Below, one piece after another: positions 11,082 to 22,069 of a DNA stretch of 64,000 bases. The DNA is taken from positions 1 to 64,000 of the forward strand of contig OY101130.1 of NCBI GenBank assembly GCA_956465555.1, written 5' to 3'. The notes beneath the pieces are model-generated. The model was given only the letters and a program-made list of their open reading frames with translations. It ran no database searches and was not told the DNA's origin. Positions within the stretch are counted from its first letter, which is position 1. Each line of letters starts with the position of its first letter. The DNA is from Nitzschia sp. pyKryTriq1 (Eukaryota; Bacillariophyta; Bacillariophyceae; Bacillariales; Bacillariaceae). The position numbers and the translations under genes are program-made.

Positions 11082-12230
11082 ATGTCATTGCGTGCATCCA
11101 ACACTTTTATCATGAGCACTCTTGCTGTCTACCCCACAAAGCCACCCGGAAGAAATAGTGGACGTCGTCCTTTTGGAGAAGCGACTGAGGGGGGGGACGA
11201 TAGCAGAACTGTTGCGTCGTTCGGTTCGATCGAAACAACAAAACGGAGCAATCTATCGGGGTTCGGCATGGCGAACAACGAGATCGACCGAGTCCTTCGA
11301 CAAATGGGCATCCCATGGGTCAGCAGTTTGTTAGCGGGTGGGGCACTTTTGAAAATTGTTAGTCTTGTTCGTGAGTTTGCGGAGGAGTCTTTACTTGGTG
11401 ATGTGTCAGATGAAGACATTCTGGAGAGAGCTCGGGCGTTTGCACCGGACTTCGCTGAGGTCCACGCTGAGCGGCTCGCAGTGGACTTGCTTCGTGGTAT
11501 GAGCGACGACTTCATTCGTTCCCACTTAGACGATGGAGTGCTTGTTCGGATTGTACGCTCTGAGACTGGTGTCACCGCTGATGTTTTATCGGATGAAGAC
11601 ATTCGGCGGCTTGCACTGCAAGGAGTTTCTGATGGGGTGCCGTTGCGAGAGGTACCGGTACGATCGGGTGAGGAGAGCATTGCGACTTCCTCGCTTACTA
11701 TGAGTTCCGGTAGTGCCGATCAAGGCAGCCAGCAAGGATCGATTGGTTCCGAAACCGCCGGCCTCCTCCTGCAAGGATCGATGATGGAGACGCCTGATAG
11801 TAGTAGGCGGTCGGATAGCGCCGCTCCAGTTGCGGATCAGGCGGAAATGGCCGGCGGCACCGACGTGTCTGCTGCTTCTTCTGCTGCCGGATTGGACTCC
11901 ACTGCTGAGGTAGCTTGCAGGGCCGCACAAGCCCATGGATATGATATTTTGCCACCAGATCACGATTCAGTTCGAAACCTGGAGCCCCTTCCCGTTGCTG
12001 GGGCGCATGGAATACCGCTCGTGCATCCTGTTGTGAGTCCGTCTCGTTCGTTGGTGCATCCGCAACAGGCTGCTATCCTTCGCCCAAATACCAGCAGTAC
12101 TGCAAACGCCGCCATGGCGCCTGGAAATGGTGAGGGAGGAGATGAAGAAACCGAGGGGGTAGAACGTGAAGAAGAGACAGGCGATGACAAGAAAGAACCA
12201 GCAAGTACTAAACGTCCGCGACTCGAATAG
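11082..12230 (+). CDS. Subtelomeric multicopy protein of unknown function, copy B
   Basis: This 382-aa ORF is collinear with copy A. Compared with copies C and D it keeps six additional residues in the core (the DFAEVH stretch near residue 125) and has HAERLAVDLL where they have AERLAVYLL. The C-terminal acidic stretch and KRPRLE tail are the same. A short conserved frame upstream (10818-11003) ends 78 bp before this start and could be a 5' exon or an upstream ORF; no clear splice site was found. Function unknown. Confidence 0.6.
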   Translation: MSLRASNTFIMSTLAVYPTKPPGRNSGRRPFGEATEGGDDSRTVASFGSIETTKRSNLSGFGMANNEIDRVLRQMGIPWVSSLLAGGALLKIVSLVREFAEESLLGDVSDEDILERARAFAPDFAEVHAERLAVDLLRGMSDDFIRSHLDDGVLVRIVRSETGVTADVLSDEDIRRLALQGVSDGVPLREVPVRSGEESIATSSLTMSSGSADQGSQQGSIGSETAGLLLQGSMMETPDSSRRSDSAAPVADQAEMAGGTDVSAASSAAGLDSTAEVACRAAQAHGYDILPPDHDSVRNLEPLPVAGAHGIPLVHPVVSPSRSLVHPQQAAILRPNTSSTANAAMAPGNGEGGDEETEGVEREEETGDDKKEPASTKRPRLE

Positions 12231-12242
12231 GCTACAGATGGT

Positions 12243-12277
<35 letters not shown>

Positions 12278-13107
12278 TGGATATGTCTGTTTAGCGAACG
12301 AAGGTCGGGATGTAGTGTTTGTGCCCGACGTGTGTATGTACCGTACCGGTACGTGCCGCCGCCAATATCCCACTTCTTCCTTTCAAGAAAAGAGGAAAAA
12401 ACACAAAACACAGTGTTCCCCCATGACCACTATTTCCTGCTATTATACCCATGAACATACCCATGAAAAGTCCGAGTAGTTTTAGTAGAGTCATCATTTG
12501 TTTTCGTCGTCAACTCATACTTCCATTCCGTAAGAAGCCATTTTGTTGTGACCATTGTCGTGGAAACTATGAGAGCACCAGAGGTCATGCAGGCAGCACA
12601 AAACATGCCACGCCTTTATTTCCAAACTGATCTCCATGGCCGCGCCCGTTTTTCTGTCATTGCTCGACAGAGCAACGGTCGCCGCGCCCGAATTTTCAAA
12701 AAAAACATCATCACTGCGCGCGCAACATACTCTCTCTAAAAACATTTTCTACACCATGTTTATTGAAGTGACTCTTGGATCATTGCAAATAGATTTAATT
12801 CCAGATATAATGGTGTAACGTGTTGTGGTATGTTGCAATAAAGCTCCACGAACGATGTATAGAGAGAGGCCCATTGTCATTGTCGTCGATGTGAGGATTT
12901 GCAAAAATTGTGATCGCGGAATCCTCAAGCCCAACAACACGTTCCCGTCCAGGCCACATCCACCAACATAGACACTCTCTGGACCATTACCTCTTACCCC
13001 GACACCAACGTCCCCATCTGAGGCACGGATATTCCAAGAATGGGGCCATTTAAACGCCTTGGTGGCACTCCTTGCCACCACGTCCTTGCCGCATCTCTCG
13101 CAAGAGG

Positions 13108-13352
13108 ATATATGGACAAGCCCTGGGGTGTTGCAAACGTCTACTAGAGTCGCCGTAACATTGGTCGCAGCAAAATAAGCTAAACAAGGAAAACAAAAAA
13201 CGGATGGTGAGAGGACGAACCGAGATACACGTAGGCTCCAATGGAATCCGAGGACCAACACCAGCTTACCATTGATGTTGTATCCAATTCCAGCCTCACG
13301 AAAGAACTCGAGACGATGATCCGTGATATGCTTGGTCGCAGTCAAGACCTGT
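13108..13352 (-). pseudogene. ABCG membrane-domain fragment in unit B
   Basis: The minus strand encodes LTATKHITDHRLEFFREAG and GYNIN, then a 90-nt GT-AG intron (13269-13180), then AYFAATNVTATLV. This matches the region of ABCG24/28-type membrane domains around FFREAGSGYNINAYF. Upstream it joins an unrelated frame (FAAELARRFRQGVW) instead of the NBD. It is not an intact gene. Confidence 0.75.
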
Positions 13353-14020
13353 TGCCTCCTTTTCTCCCCATCATCCGGCCAGACGCCCTGTCGAAATCTT
13401 CGCGCCAATTCCGCGGCAAATAATTTACTCCCTTGTGACAACTTCCTCTCTAGAGACGATGGTAATAACTCGACATTTCAAATGTTCGTTTCTTCGGGTC
13501 TTGATAATATTGTGTTTAATAGTATTTGAATAGTATCATATCCAAACTCGACACTAGTTAGTGCTCCCAACTATAGTACGATCATTTGACATCTATATTG
13601 ACTCTTTCTGGCATACTCTACGCTTCGAAAGGTAGCATTGAATTGAACTCCAGAGTATTACGATGTTGCCCTTGGTTGTTGTTCGGCGTCTGTCATTTAA
13701 TCCGGTGTCGACTGCTTCGAATGTTATTTGGTACTTAATTTATGTAGAAATCTACGATGGTACTTGCCCTACTGCAGATCCTGCAGCCAAGCACCGTGGG
13801 GGTTGGGGGTACGAAGGCAATTGAATCAAGGCGTCTGGCCGAGGTACGGATCCCCGGATGCTCCAGTAACCAGTGCGGTTTCAAACGTAGTAAAGTAACG
13901 GTACCTTCTGCCTTCGTACGTTTCCCGGATGCTTCATCCTGAAAAATGTAGCGGCCGCCGCCGCAAAACAATCGGCAATAAGAGAACAAATAATAATAAA
14001 GAACAAAAAATCGAACCATT

Positions 14021-15151
14021 ATGTCATTGCGTGCATCCAACACTTTTATCATGAGCACTCTTGCTGTCTACCCCACAAAGCCACCCGGAAGAAATAGTGG
14101 ACGTCGTCCTTTTGGAGAAGCGACTGAGGGGGGGGACGATAGCAGAACTGTTGCGTCGTTCGGTTCGATCGAAACAACAAAACGGAGCAATCTATCGGGG
14201 TTCGGCATGGCGAACAACGAGATCGACCGAGTCCTTCGACAAATGGGCATCCCATGGGTCAGCAGTTTGTTAGCGGGTGGGGCACTTTTGAAAATTGTTA
14301 GTCTTGTTCGTGAGTTTGCGGAGGAGTCTTTACTTGGTGATGTGTCAGATGAAGACATTCTGGAGAGAGCTCGGGCGTTTGCACCCGCTGAGCGGCTCGC
14401 AGTGTACTTGCTTCGTGGTATGAGCGACGACTTCATTCGTTCCCATTTAGACGATGGAGTGCTTGTTCGGATTGTACGCTCTGAGACTGGTGTTACCGCT
14501 GATGTTTTATCGGATGAAGACATTCGGCGGCTTGCACTGCAAGGAGTTTCTGATGGGGTGCCGTTGCGAGAGGTACCGTTACGATCGGGTGAGGAGAGCA
14601 TTGCGACTTCCTCGCTTACTATGAGTTCCGGTAGTGCCGATCAAGGCAGCCATCAAGGATCGATTGGTTCCGAAACCGCCGGCCTCCTCCTGCAAGGATC
14701 GATGATGGAGACGCCTGATAGTAGTAGGCGGTCGGATAGCGCCGCTCCAGTTGCGGATCAGGCGGAAATGGCCGGCGGCACCGACGTGTCTGCTGCTTCT
14801 TCTGCTGCCGGATTGGACTCCACTGCTGAGGTAGCTTGCAGGGCCGCACAAGCCCATGGATATGATATTTTGCCACCAGATCACGATTCAGTTCGAAACC
14901 TGGAGCCCCTTCCCGTTGCTGGGGCGCATGGAATACCGCTCGTGCATCCTGTTGTGAGTCCGTCTCGTTCGTTGGTGCATCCGCAACAGGCTGCTATCCT
15001 TCGCCCAAATACCAGCAGTACTGCAAACGCCGCCATGGCGCCTGGAAATGGTGAGGGAGGAGATGAAGAAACCGAGGGGGTAGAACGTGAAGAAGAGACA
15101 GGCGATGACAAGAAAGAACCAGCAAGTACTAAACGTCCGCGACTCGAATAG
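14021..15151 (+). CDS. Subtelomeric multicopy protein of unknown function, copy C
   Basis: A 376-aa ORF translating identically to copy D. It lacks six residues of the core present in copy B (an 18-nt in-frame deletion near 14385) and has SHQGSIG where A and B have SQQGSIG. The frame is intact, with the same start context and same basic tail. No known domain was recognised. Confidence 0.6.
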   Translation: MSLRASNTFIMSTLAVYPTKPPGRNSGRRPFGEATEGGDDSRTVASFGSIETTKRSNLSGFGMANNEIDRVLRQMGIPWVSSLLAGGALLKIVSLVREFAEESLLGDVSDEDILERARAFAPAERLAVYLLRGMSDDFIRSHLDDGVLVRIVRSETGVTADVLSDEDIRRLALQGVSDGVPLREVPLRSGEESIATSSLTMSSGSADQGSHQGSIGSETAGLLLQGSMMETPDSSRRSDSAAPVADQAEMAGGTDVSAASSAAGLDSTAEVACRAAQAHGYDILPPDHDSVRNLEPLPVAGAHGIPLVHPVVSPSRSLVHPQQAAILRPNTSSTANAAMAPGNGEGGDEETEGVEREEETGDDKKEPASTKRPRLE

Positions 15152-16020
15152 GCTACAGATGGTTGGCTGGCTGGCTGGCTGGCTGGCTGATGGATATGTC
15201 TGTTTAGCGAACGAAGGTCGGGATGTAGTGTTTGTGCCCGACGTGTGTATGTACCGTACCGGTACGTGCCGCCGCCAATATCCCACTTCTTCCTTTCAAG
15301 AAAAGAGGAAAAAACACAAAACACAGTGTTCCCCCATGACCACTATTTCCTGCTATTATACCCATGAACATACCCATGAAAAGTCCGAGTAGTTTTAGTA
15401 GAGTCATCATTTGTTTTCGTCGTCAACTCATACTTCCATTCCGTAAGAAGCCATTTTGTTGTGACCATTGTCGTGGAAACTATGAGAGCACCAGAGGTCA
15501 TGCAGGCAGCACAAAACATGCCACGCCTTTATTTCCAAACTGATCTCCATGGCCGCGCCCGTTTTTCTGTCATTGCTCGACAGAGCAACGGTCGCCGCGC
15601 CCGAATTTTCAAAAAAAACATCATCACTGCGCGCGCAACATACTCTCTCTAAAAACATTTTCTACACCATGTTTATTGAAGTGACTCTTGGATCATTGCA
15701 AATAGATTTAATTCCAGATATAATGGTGTAACGTGTTGTGGTATGTTGCAATAAAGCTCCACGAACGATGTATAGAGAGAGGCCCATTGTCATTGTCGTC
15801 GATGTGAGGATTTGCAAAAATTGTGATCGCGGAATCCTCAAGCCCAACAACACGTTCCCGTCCAGGCCACATCCACCAACATAGACACTCTCTGGACCAT
15901 TACCTCTTACCCCGACACCAACGTCCCCATCTGAGGCACGGATATTCCAAGAATGGGGCCATTTAAACGCCTTGGTGGCACTCCTTGCCACCACGTCCTT
16001 GCCGCATCTCTCGCAAGAGG

Positions 16021-16265
16021 ATATATGGACAAGCCCTGGGGTGTTGCAAACGTCTACTAGAGTCGCCGTAACATTGGTCGCAGCAAAATAAGCTAAACAA
16101 GGAAAACAAAAAACGGATGGTGAGAGGACGAACCGAGATACACGTAGGCTCCAATGGAATCCGAGGACCAACACCAGCTTACCATTGATGTTGTATCCAA
16201 TTCCAGCCTCACGAAAGAACTCGAGACGATGATCCGTGATATGCTTGGTCGCAGTCAAGACCTGT
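16021..16265 (-). pseudogene. ABCG membrane-domain fragment in unit C
   Basis: It has the same structure as the fragment in unit B: HRLEFFREAG exon, 90-nt intron, AYFAATNVTATLV exon, detached from any nucleotide-binding domain. Confidence 0.75.
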
Positions 16266-16458
16266 TGCCTCCTTTTCTCCCCATCATCCGGCCAGACGCC
16301 CTGTCGAAATCTTCGCGCCAATTCCGCGGCAAATAATTTACTCCCTTGTGACAACTTCCTCTCTAGAGACGATGGTAATAACTCGACATTTCAAATGTTC
16401 GTTTCTTCGGGTCTTGATAATATTGTGTTTAATAGTATTTGAATAGTATCATATCCAA

Positions 16459-18076
16459 ACTCGACACTAGTTAGTGCTCCCAACTATAGTACGATCATTT
16501 GACATCTATATTGACTCTTTCTGGCATACTCTACGCTTCGAAAGGTAGCATTGAATTGAACTCCAGAGTATTACGATGTTGCCCTTGGTTGTTGTTCGGC
16601 GTCTGTCATTTAATCCGGTGTCGACTGCTTCGAATGTTATTTGGTACTTAATTTATGTAGAAATCTACGATGGTACTTGCCCTACTGCAGATCCTGCAGC
16701 CAAGCACCGTGGGGGTTGGGGGTACGAAGGCAATTGAATCAAGGCGTCTGGCCGAGGTACGGATCCCCGGATGCTCCAGTAACCAGTGCGGTTTCAAACG
16801 TAGTAAAGTAACGGTACCTTCTGCCTTCGTACGTTTCCCGGATGCTTCATCCTGAAAAATGTAGCGGCCGCCGCCGCAAAACAATCGGCAATAAGAGAAC
16901 AAATAATAATAAAGAACAAAAAATCGAACCATTATGTCATTGCGTGCATCCAACACTTTTATCATGAGCACTCTTGCTGTCTACCCCACAAAGCCACCCG
17001 GAAGAAATAGTGGACGTCGTCCTTTTGGAGAAGCGACTGAGGGGGGGGACGATAGCAGAACTGTTGCGTCGTTCGGTTCGATCGAAACAACAAAACGGAG
17101 CAATCTATCGGGGTTCGGCATGGCGAACAACGAGATCGACCGAGTCCTTCGACAAATGGGCATCCCATGGGTCAGCAGTTTGTTAGCGGGTGGGGCACTT
17201 TTGAAAATTGTTAGTCTTGTTCGTGAGTTTGCGGAGGAGTCTTTACTTGGTGATGTGTCAGATGAAGACATTCTGGAGAGAGCTCGGGCGTTTGCACCCG
17301 CTGAGCGGCTCGCAGTGTACTTGCTTCGTGGTATGAGCGACGACTTCATTCGTTCCCATTTAGACGATGGAGTGCTTGTTCGGATTGTACGCTCTGAGAC
17401 TGGTGTTACCGCTGATGTTTTATCGGATGAAGACATTCGGCGGCTTGCACTGCAAGGAGTTTCTGATGGGGTGCCGTTGCGAGAGGTACCGTTACGATCG
17501 GGTGAGGAGAGCATTGCGACTTCCTCGCTTACTATGAGTTCCGGTAGTGCCGATCAAGGCAGCCATCAAGGATCGATTGGTTCCGAAACCGCCGGCCTCC
17601 TCCTGCAAGGATCGATGATGGAGACGCCTGATAGTAGTAGGCGGTCGGATAGCGCCGCTCCAGTTGCGGATCAGGCGGAAATGGCCGGCGGCACCGACGT
17701 GTCTGCTGCTTCTTCTGCTGCCGGATTGGACTCCACTGCTGAGGTAGCTTGCAGGGCCGCACAAGCCCATGGATATGATATTTTGCCACCAGATCACGAT
17801 TCAGTTCGAAACCTGGAGCCCCTTCCCGTTGCTGGGGCGCATGGAATACCGCTCGTGCATCCTGTTGTGAGTCCGTCTCGTTCGTTGGTGCATCCGCAAC
17901 AGGCTGCTATCCTTCGCCCAAATACCAGCAGTACTGCAAACGCCGCCATGGCGCCTGGAAATGGTGAGGGAGGAGATGAAGAAACCGAGGGGGTAGAACG
18001 TGAAGAAGAGACAGGCGATGACAAGAAAGAACCAGCAAGTACTAAACGTCCGCGACTCGAATAGGCTACAGATGGT

Positions 18077-18111
<35 letters not shown>

Positions 18112-19178
18112 TGGATATGTCTGTTTAGCGAACGAAGGTCGGGATGTAGTGTTTGTGCCCGACGTGTGTATGTACCGTACCGGTACGTGCCGCCGCCAAT
18201 ATCCCACTTCTTCCTTTCAAGAAAAGAGGAAAAAACACAAAACACAGTGTTCCCCCATGACCACTATTTCCTGCTATTATACCCATGAACATACCCATGA
18301 AAAGTCCGAGTAGTTTTAGTAGAGTCATCATTTGTTTTCGTCGTCAACTCATACTTCCATTCCGTAAGAAGCCATTTTGTTGTGACCATTGTCGTGGAAA
18401 CTATGAGAGCACCAGAGGTCATGCAGGCAGCACAAAACATGCCACGCCTTTATTTCCAAACTGATCTCCATGGCCGCGCCCGTTTTTCTGTCATTGCTCG
18501 ACAGAGCAACGGTCGCCGCGCCCGAATTTTCAAAAAAAACATCATCACTGCGCGCGCAACATACTCTCTCTAAAAACATTTTCTACACCATGTTTATTGA
18601 AGTGACTCTTGGATCATTGCAAATAGATTTAATTCCAGATATAATGGTGTAACGTGTTGTGGTATGTTGCAATAAAGCTCCACGAACGATGTATAGAGAG
18701 AGGCCCATTGTCATTGTCGTCGATGTGAGGATTTGCAAAAATTGTGATCGCGGAATCCTCAAGCCCAACAACACGTTCCCGTCCAGGCCACATCCACCAA
18801 CATAGACACTCTCTGGACCATTACCTCTTACCCCGACACCAACGTCCCCATCTGAGGCACGGATATTCCAAGAATGGGGCCATTTAAACGCCTTGGTGGC
18901 ACTCCTTGCCACCACGTCCTTGCCGCATCTCTCGCAAGAGGATATATGGACAAGCCCTGGGGTGTTGCAAACGTCTACTAGAGTCGCCGTAACATTGGTC
19001 GCAGCAAAATAAGCTAAACAAGGAAAACAAAAAACGGATGGTGAGAGGACGAACCGAGATACACGTAGGCTCCAATGGAATCCGAGGACCAACGCCAGCT
19101 TACCATTGATGTTGTATCCAATTCCAGCCTCACGAAAGAACTCGAGACGATGATCCGTGATATGCTTGGTCGCAGTCA
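16459..19178. repeat. Tandem unit D, joined to a longer ABCG relic
   Basis: Homology to units B and C runs from 16459 to about 19178 (CTTGGTCGCAGTCAA). After that point units B and C diverge into other sequence, while D continues into the ABCG gene. D therefore probably keeps the ancestral junction from which B and C were amplified. Confidence 0.85.
16934..18064 (+). CDS. Subtelomeric multicopy protein of unknown function, copy D
   Basis: A 376-aa ORF with a translation identical to copy C, 2913 bp downstream of it. Intact start, core with two SDEDI motifs, acidic C-terminal segment and KRPRLE tail. The 3' flank carries 8 GGCT units. Function unknown. It is transcribed away from the telomere, convergent with the ABCG relic downstream. 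Confidence 0.6.
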   Translation: MSLRASNTFIMSTLAVYPTKPPGRNSGRRPFGEATEGGDDSRTVASFGSIETTKRSNLSGFGMANNEIDRVLRQMGIPWVSSLLAGGALLKIVSLVREFAEESLLGDVSDEDILERARAFAPAERLAVYLLRGMSDDFIRSHLDDGVLVRIVRSETGVTADVLSDEDIRRLALQGVSDGVPLREVPLRSGEESIATSSLTMSSGSADQGSHQGSIGSETAGLLLQGSMMETPDSSRRSDSAAPVADQAEMAGGTDVSAASSAAGLDSTAEVACRAAQAHGYDILPPDHDSVRNLEPLPVAGAHGIPLVHPVVSPSRSLVHPQQAAILRPNTSSTANAAMAPGNGEGGDEETEGVEREEETGDDKKEPASTKRPRLE

Positions 19179-20581
19179 AACCCATGAGTGTACTTAAAAT
19201 GATTCCAACCTTTAGTGGATACGTGATCTGGGGGGTCAAAGAGTAACGGAAGAGACCTAAGAAGAGATCGTCAATGTCGTCTTCCGTTGTTCTCCCATTC
19301 CGAGTAGAGCCAAGCGCGCCGCCCTTTTGCTTCCTCGAAAGCTTGGACCACCTTTCCAGTAGTAACACCCTTGACACCCACCATGGCGTCGTCCGTGACG
19401 CATCGCCCAGCGTGTTGCAAGTTCGTCGTGCTTCTGGATGATGGATCCAAGAATAATTCGTCGCTATCCTGCAAGCCTGCTGCGTCAACATCCATGCTAT
19501 CAATAGTTCGATCATTAGATGCTTTCGACATTTCCAAAATAGCCTTCTCTACTTTTTCCTCGGTGGTAGCGCCGTAGCCATCGTCGCCCCCTTCGTCTGC
19601 TTCTGCTATTGTGTCAGGGGCAAAACTGATATTTTTGGTATTTGGGTCTTTGGCCTTTTCTTCTTGGTCTCCTCTGCCCCCCTCGTCCGCGAAAAGATTT
19701 CGCTTCGCAGACTTGCGTTTGATGACGAGTTCCGTCTTGCGACAAGACGCCACTTGGTTCTCTGGCTCCAAACGACCGCTGCTGATATCGATCAGCCAAT
19801 CTGCGAAACTCTCACCCTTGGGGAGATTGTAGTTGAGACGGTTGAAGTATTGAACAGCATTGCCGATGGCACCATGGTATACCATTCGTCCTCCGACCCC
19901 CAAGAGTATCAATGAATCAAAGAGGTCAAAGATGAAATTTCTCGGTTGATGGATGACGCTCACTACGGTAACTCCATCTTTCTCCACGAGATGCTTGAGC
20001 GATTTCATCACCAGTAGGGCCGACGAGGCGTCCAAACCCGACGTTGGTTCGTCGAGAAAAAGAATCGTTGGAGCTGCCATGAGTTGTTCAAGCCCAATGT
20101 TGACACGTTTCTTCTCGCCTCCACTGACACCCCGTCGATTAACGTCTCCGACGAGGCTATCGGCGACACGTGAGAGACCAAGATTGGCCAACGTCTCATC
20201 TGCCAAGTCTTGGATTTGTTCTGCGGGAGTTCCCTTGGGGAGCCGGAAGCGGCCACTAAAAATCAAGCTCTCTCGTACGGTCAGCTCGGCATACACAATA
20301 TCATCTTGAGGAACGAATCCCACCGCATCCTTGTGGTCTTCAATCTTGGTTTCGTGGCCATTGACAAAGATGTTACCGGTAGTCGTTCCATAGAAGGCGC
20401 GCCCGCAGAGAGCGTTCAAAAGGCATGTCTTTCAAGCACCCGAACCACCTTTTCAATAGAAACGTTCAAGGTTAAGATAATGTTCCATCCAATGTTCAAT
20501 CGTCAGCCGCCAGTTTGCAACTTACCCATGAGCGCCGTCATCGTCTTGGCTCGAATTCTACCCGTCACATTGTCAACTACA
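18935..20581 (-). pseudogene. ABCG relic, third NBD copy plus part of membrane domain
   Basis: From 20581 down: VDNVTGRIRAKTMTALMG, an intron, then a Walker A exon where TGA (20432-20434) replaces the glycine before Lys-Thr, followed by an otherwise intact nucleotide-binding domain (signature, Walker B and H-loop at about 20240-19940) and an acidic linker to about 19300. The frame then ends (NNGRRH stop) and a different frame continues with DDLFLGLFRYSLTPQ and FFREAGIGYNIN, a 90-nt intron (19103-19014) and AYFAATNVTATLV. Roughly 90 residues that normally separate these parts are missing. ABCG homology stops abruptly at about 20581 and 18935. Confidence 0.85.
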
Positions 20582-21081
20582 TCCCGGCCATCTGTTCCGC
20601 AAAATGTAGCGGCGCGTAGAAACCGCGGGGAACCCCCCCCCCCTAGCCTGCAACGACGCCGCTGCTAAGCAGAGCAAGCCCAAGCTAACTCCAGTAACCA
20701 GTGCGGTTTCAAGGGAGTCTTTTTTTCACGTCCGAAAATCCTGAAACGGGTTTATACTTTATTCCAGAGTGTCAAAATAAATAGCTCACGACTAACTCTA
20801 CGAATACAAAAACGGGTTTATACTTTATTCCAAAGTGTCAAAAATTTTAGTGTGTCCCGCGACTCTGTAGTTCCAGGATAACGGTGACACTCACGTTATT
20901 GCAGATCGACTAATGCGAATCCAGATATCATACTGTATTGCCGACACGGCGATCTCGGGTATCTGGAATCTCGAGCATTATCAACACTGACGTCCATCAT
21001 AACACAACAACACAAAACAACAATACAATACAAATAGAAAGCAACGGCAACAACAACAACAACAACAACAACAACATAAGA
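20582..21081. repeat. Breakpoint region with a 35-bp direct repeat
   Basis: It follows the truncated ABCG relic and contains a run of about 12 C, the motif CAGTAACCAGTGCGGTTTCAA (about 20691; also at 2533, 10926, 13867 and 16780), and two copies of a 35-bp sequence starting AAACGGGTTTATACTTTATT (about 20744 and 20810). A CAA run lies at 21050-21076. No coding feature. Confidence 0.6.
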
Positions 21082-21701
21082 ATGAGGCTACCCTTGCCTC
21101 CATCAATGATATTTGATGATGTCCATGACTATGAACAGTCGTGGTCTCGTTATGCTGCCGAAGAGGCTGCACGGAAGGCTGCAATTCCTCGGCATCTTTC
21201 GCCCACAGCAGTCCAGCAATTCTTTGAGAACCTTTTGCCAAGTCCTGGAGCACAAGATGATGACGACGAAGAAGATGTTATGGCAGAATGTAATGCCACG
21301 GAAGATTTAGCCATGAGTACTGAGCCTGCTGAACCTGCCGCCACGCCTGTGCCTCCCACTGTTGTGCAGCTGATGAGGCAGCAATGGCAACAGTGGGCAG
21401 AAAAAGAAACGCAGAGGCCCCATTTGTTGTTCCTGTAGAGCCTGCCCCACCTGGTGAGAAACGAGCACGAACCGATAACAAGCCTGCAGCCAAAAATCTT
21501 CCGCAGGGGGTGACATTTAATGTCATCTGTAGAACGTGTGGACGAAAAAGGAGTGAGCACGGCAGTGGGGGATTCGGAAGTCAATGCTCCCACCGGTATT
21601 GTGCCCGGTGCGGAGCAGACAAAACTTACCACGCATATGTAAATTCCCCCATGGGATATTACTGCCAGCAGTGGTATCTTTTAGACCTCGCAAGTCGATG
21701 A
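21082..21701 (+). pseudogene. Small CxxC protein split by a one-base frameshift
   Basis: The first frame (ATG at 21082) encodes an acidic, Ala/Pro-rich N-terminal part ending after WQQWAEKE. An overlapping frame one base back continues with a basic KRARTD stretch and two similar CxxCG-x5-H motifs (CRTCGRKRSEHG and CARCGADKTYH) plus two additional Cys, suggesting paired zinc sites. The switch falls near the A5 run at 21401-21405, so a one-base deletion, a sequencing error or programmed slippage would each join the two into a protein of about 205 aa. I do not recognise the family. The stop of the second frame is the TGA at 21699-21701. Confidence 0.5.
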
Positions 21702-22069
21702 CCGCAAGGAAAATAATTGTGCCCCTCCAGTTTTGTCAAAAAAATCGCCTGCCGATCCCATTATTTAGATACGAACGCACGGCATGTGAAATTACAAGAA
21801 TTTTGAGTACTTAGAAGAATTCAACGGCTGCTTTTCTGTATTTAGATGAATTATTCGCCATTTCCGCGCCTGCCATGCCATTCGAGAAACACGAAGCCCT
21901 CCGTCCGAATCAAAAAGGCGTGATGCATGATGAGTGGTGACAACCACGCCACCTTCCCTGTTGTGACGATCCCAACTTCTTTCTTTCTATCACACCTTTC
22001 GTCTCACATTCATCACAATAACTCATTCATTCATCATCTTCATCTTCACCAATCGCAACAACGAAAGTC

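Larger units (their letters stand above)
10607..13545. repeat. Tandem unit B (2939 bp)
   Basis: The unit begins at ACTCGACACTAGTTAGTGC and ends before the same motif at 13546. It contains a conserved 61-codon upstream frame (10818-11003), the 382-aa gene, a GGCT run of 8 units after the stop codon, and on the minus strand a fragment of the ABCG membrane domain. It is 26 bp longer than unit C: 18 bp in the gene plus 8 bp (two GGCT). Confidence 0.9.
13546..16458. repeat. Tandem unit C (2913 bp)
   Basis: It is the same arrangement as unit B. The coding region is the same length as in unit D, with an identical translation, implying a very recent duplication. The GGCT run after the stop codon has 6 units here against 8 in units B and D. 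Confidence 0.92.
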
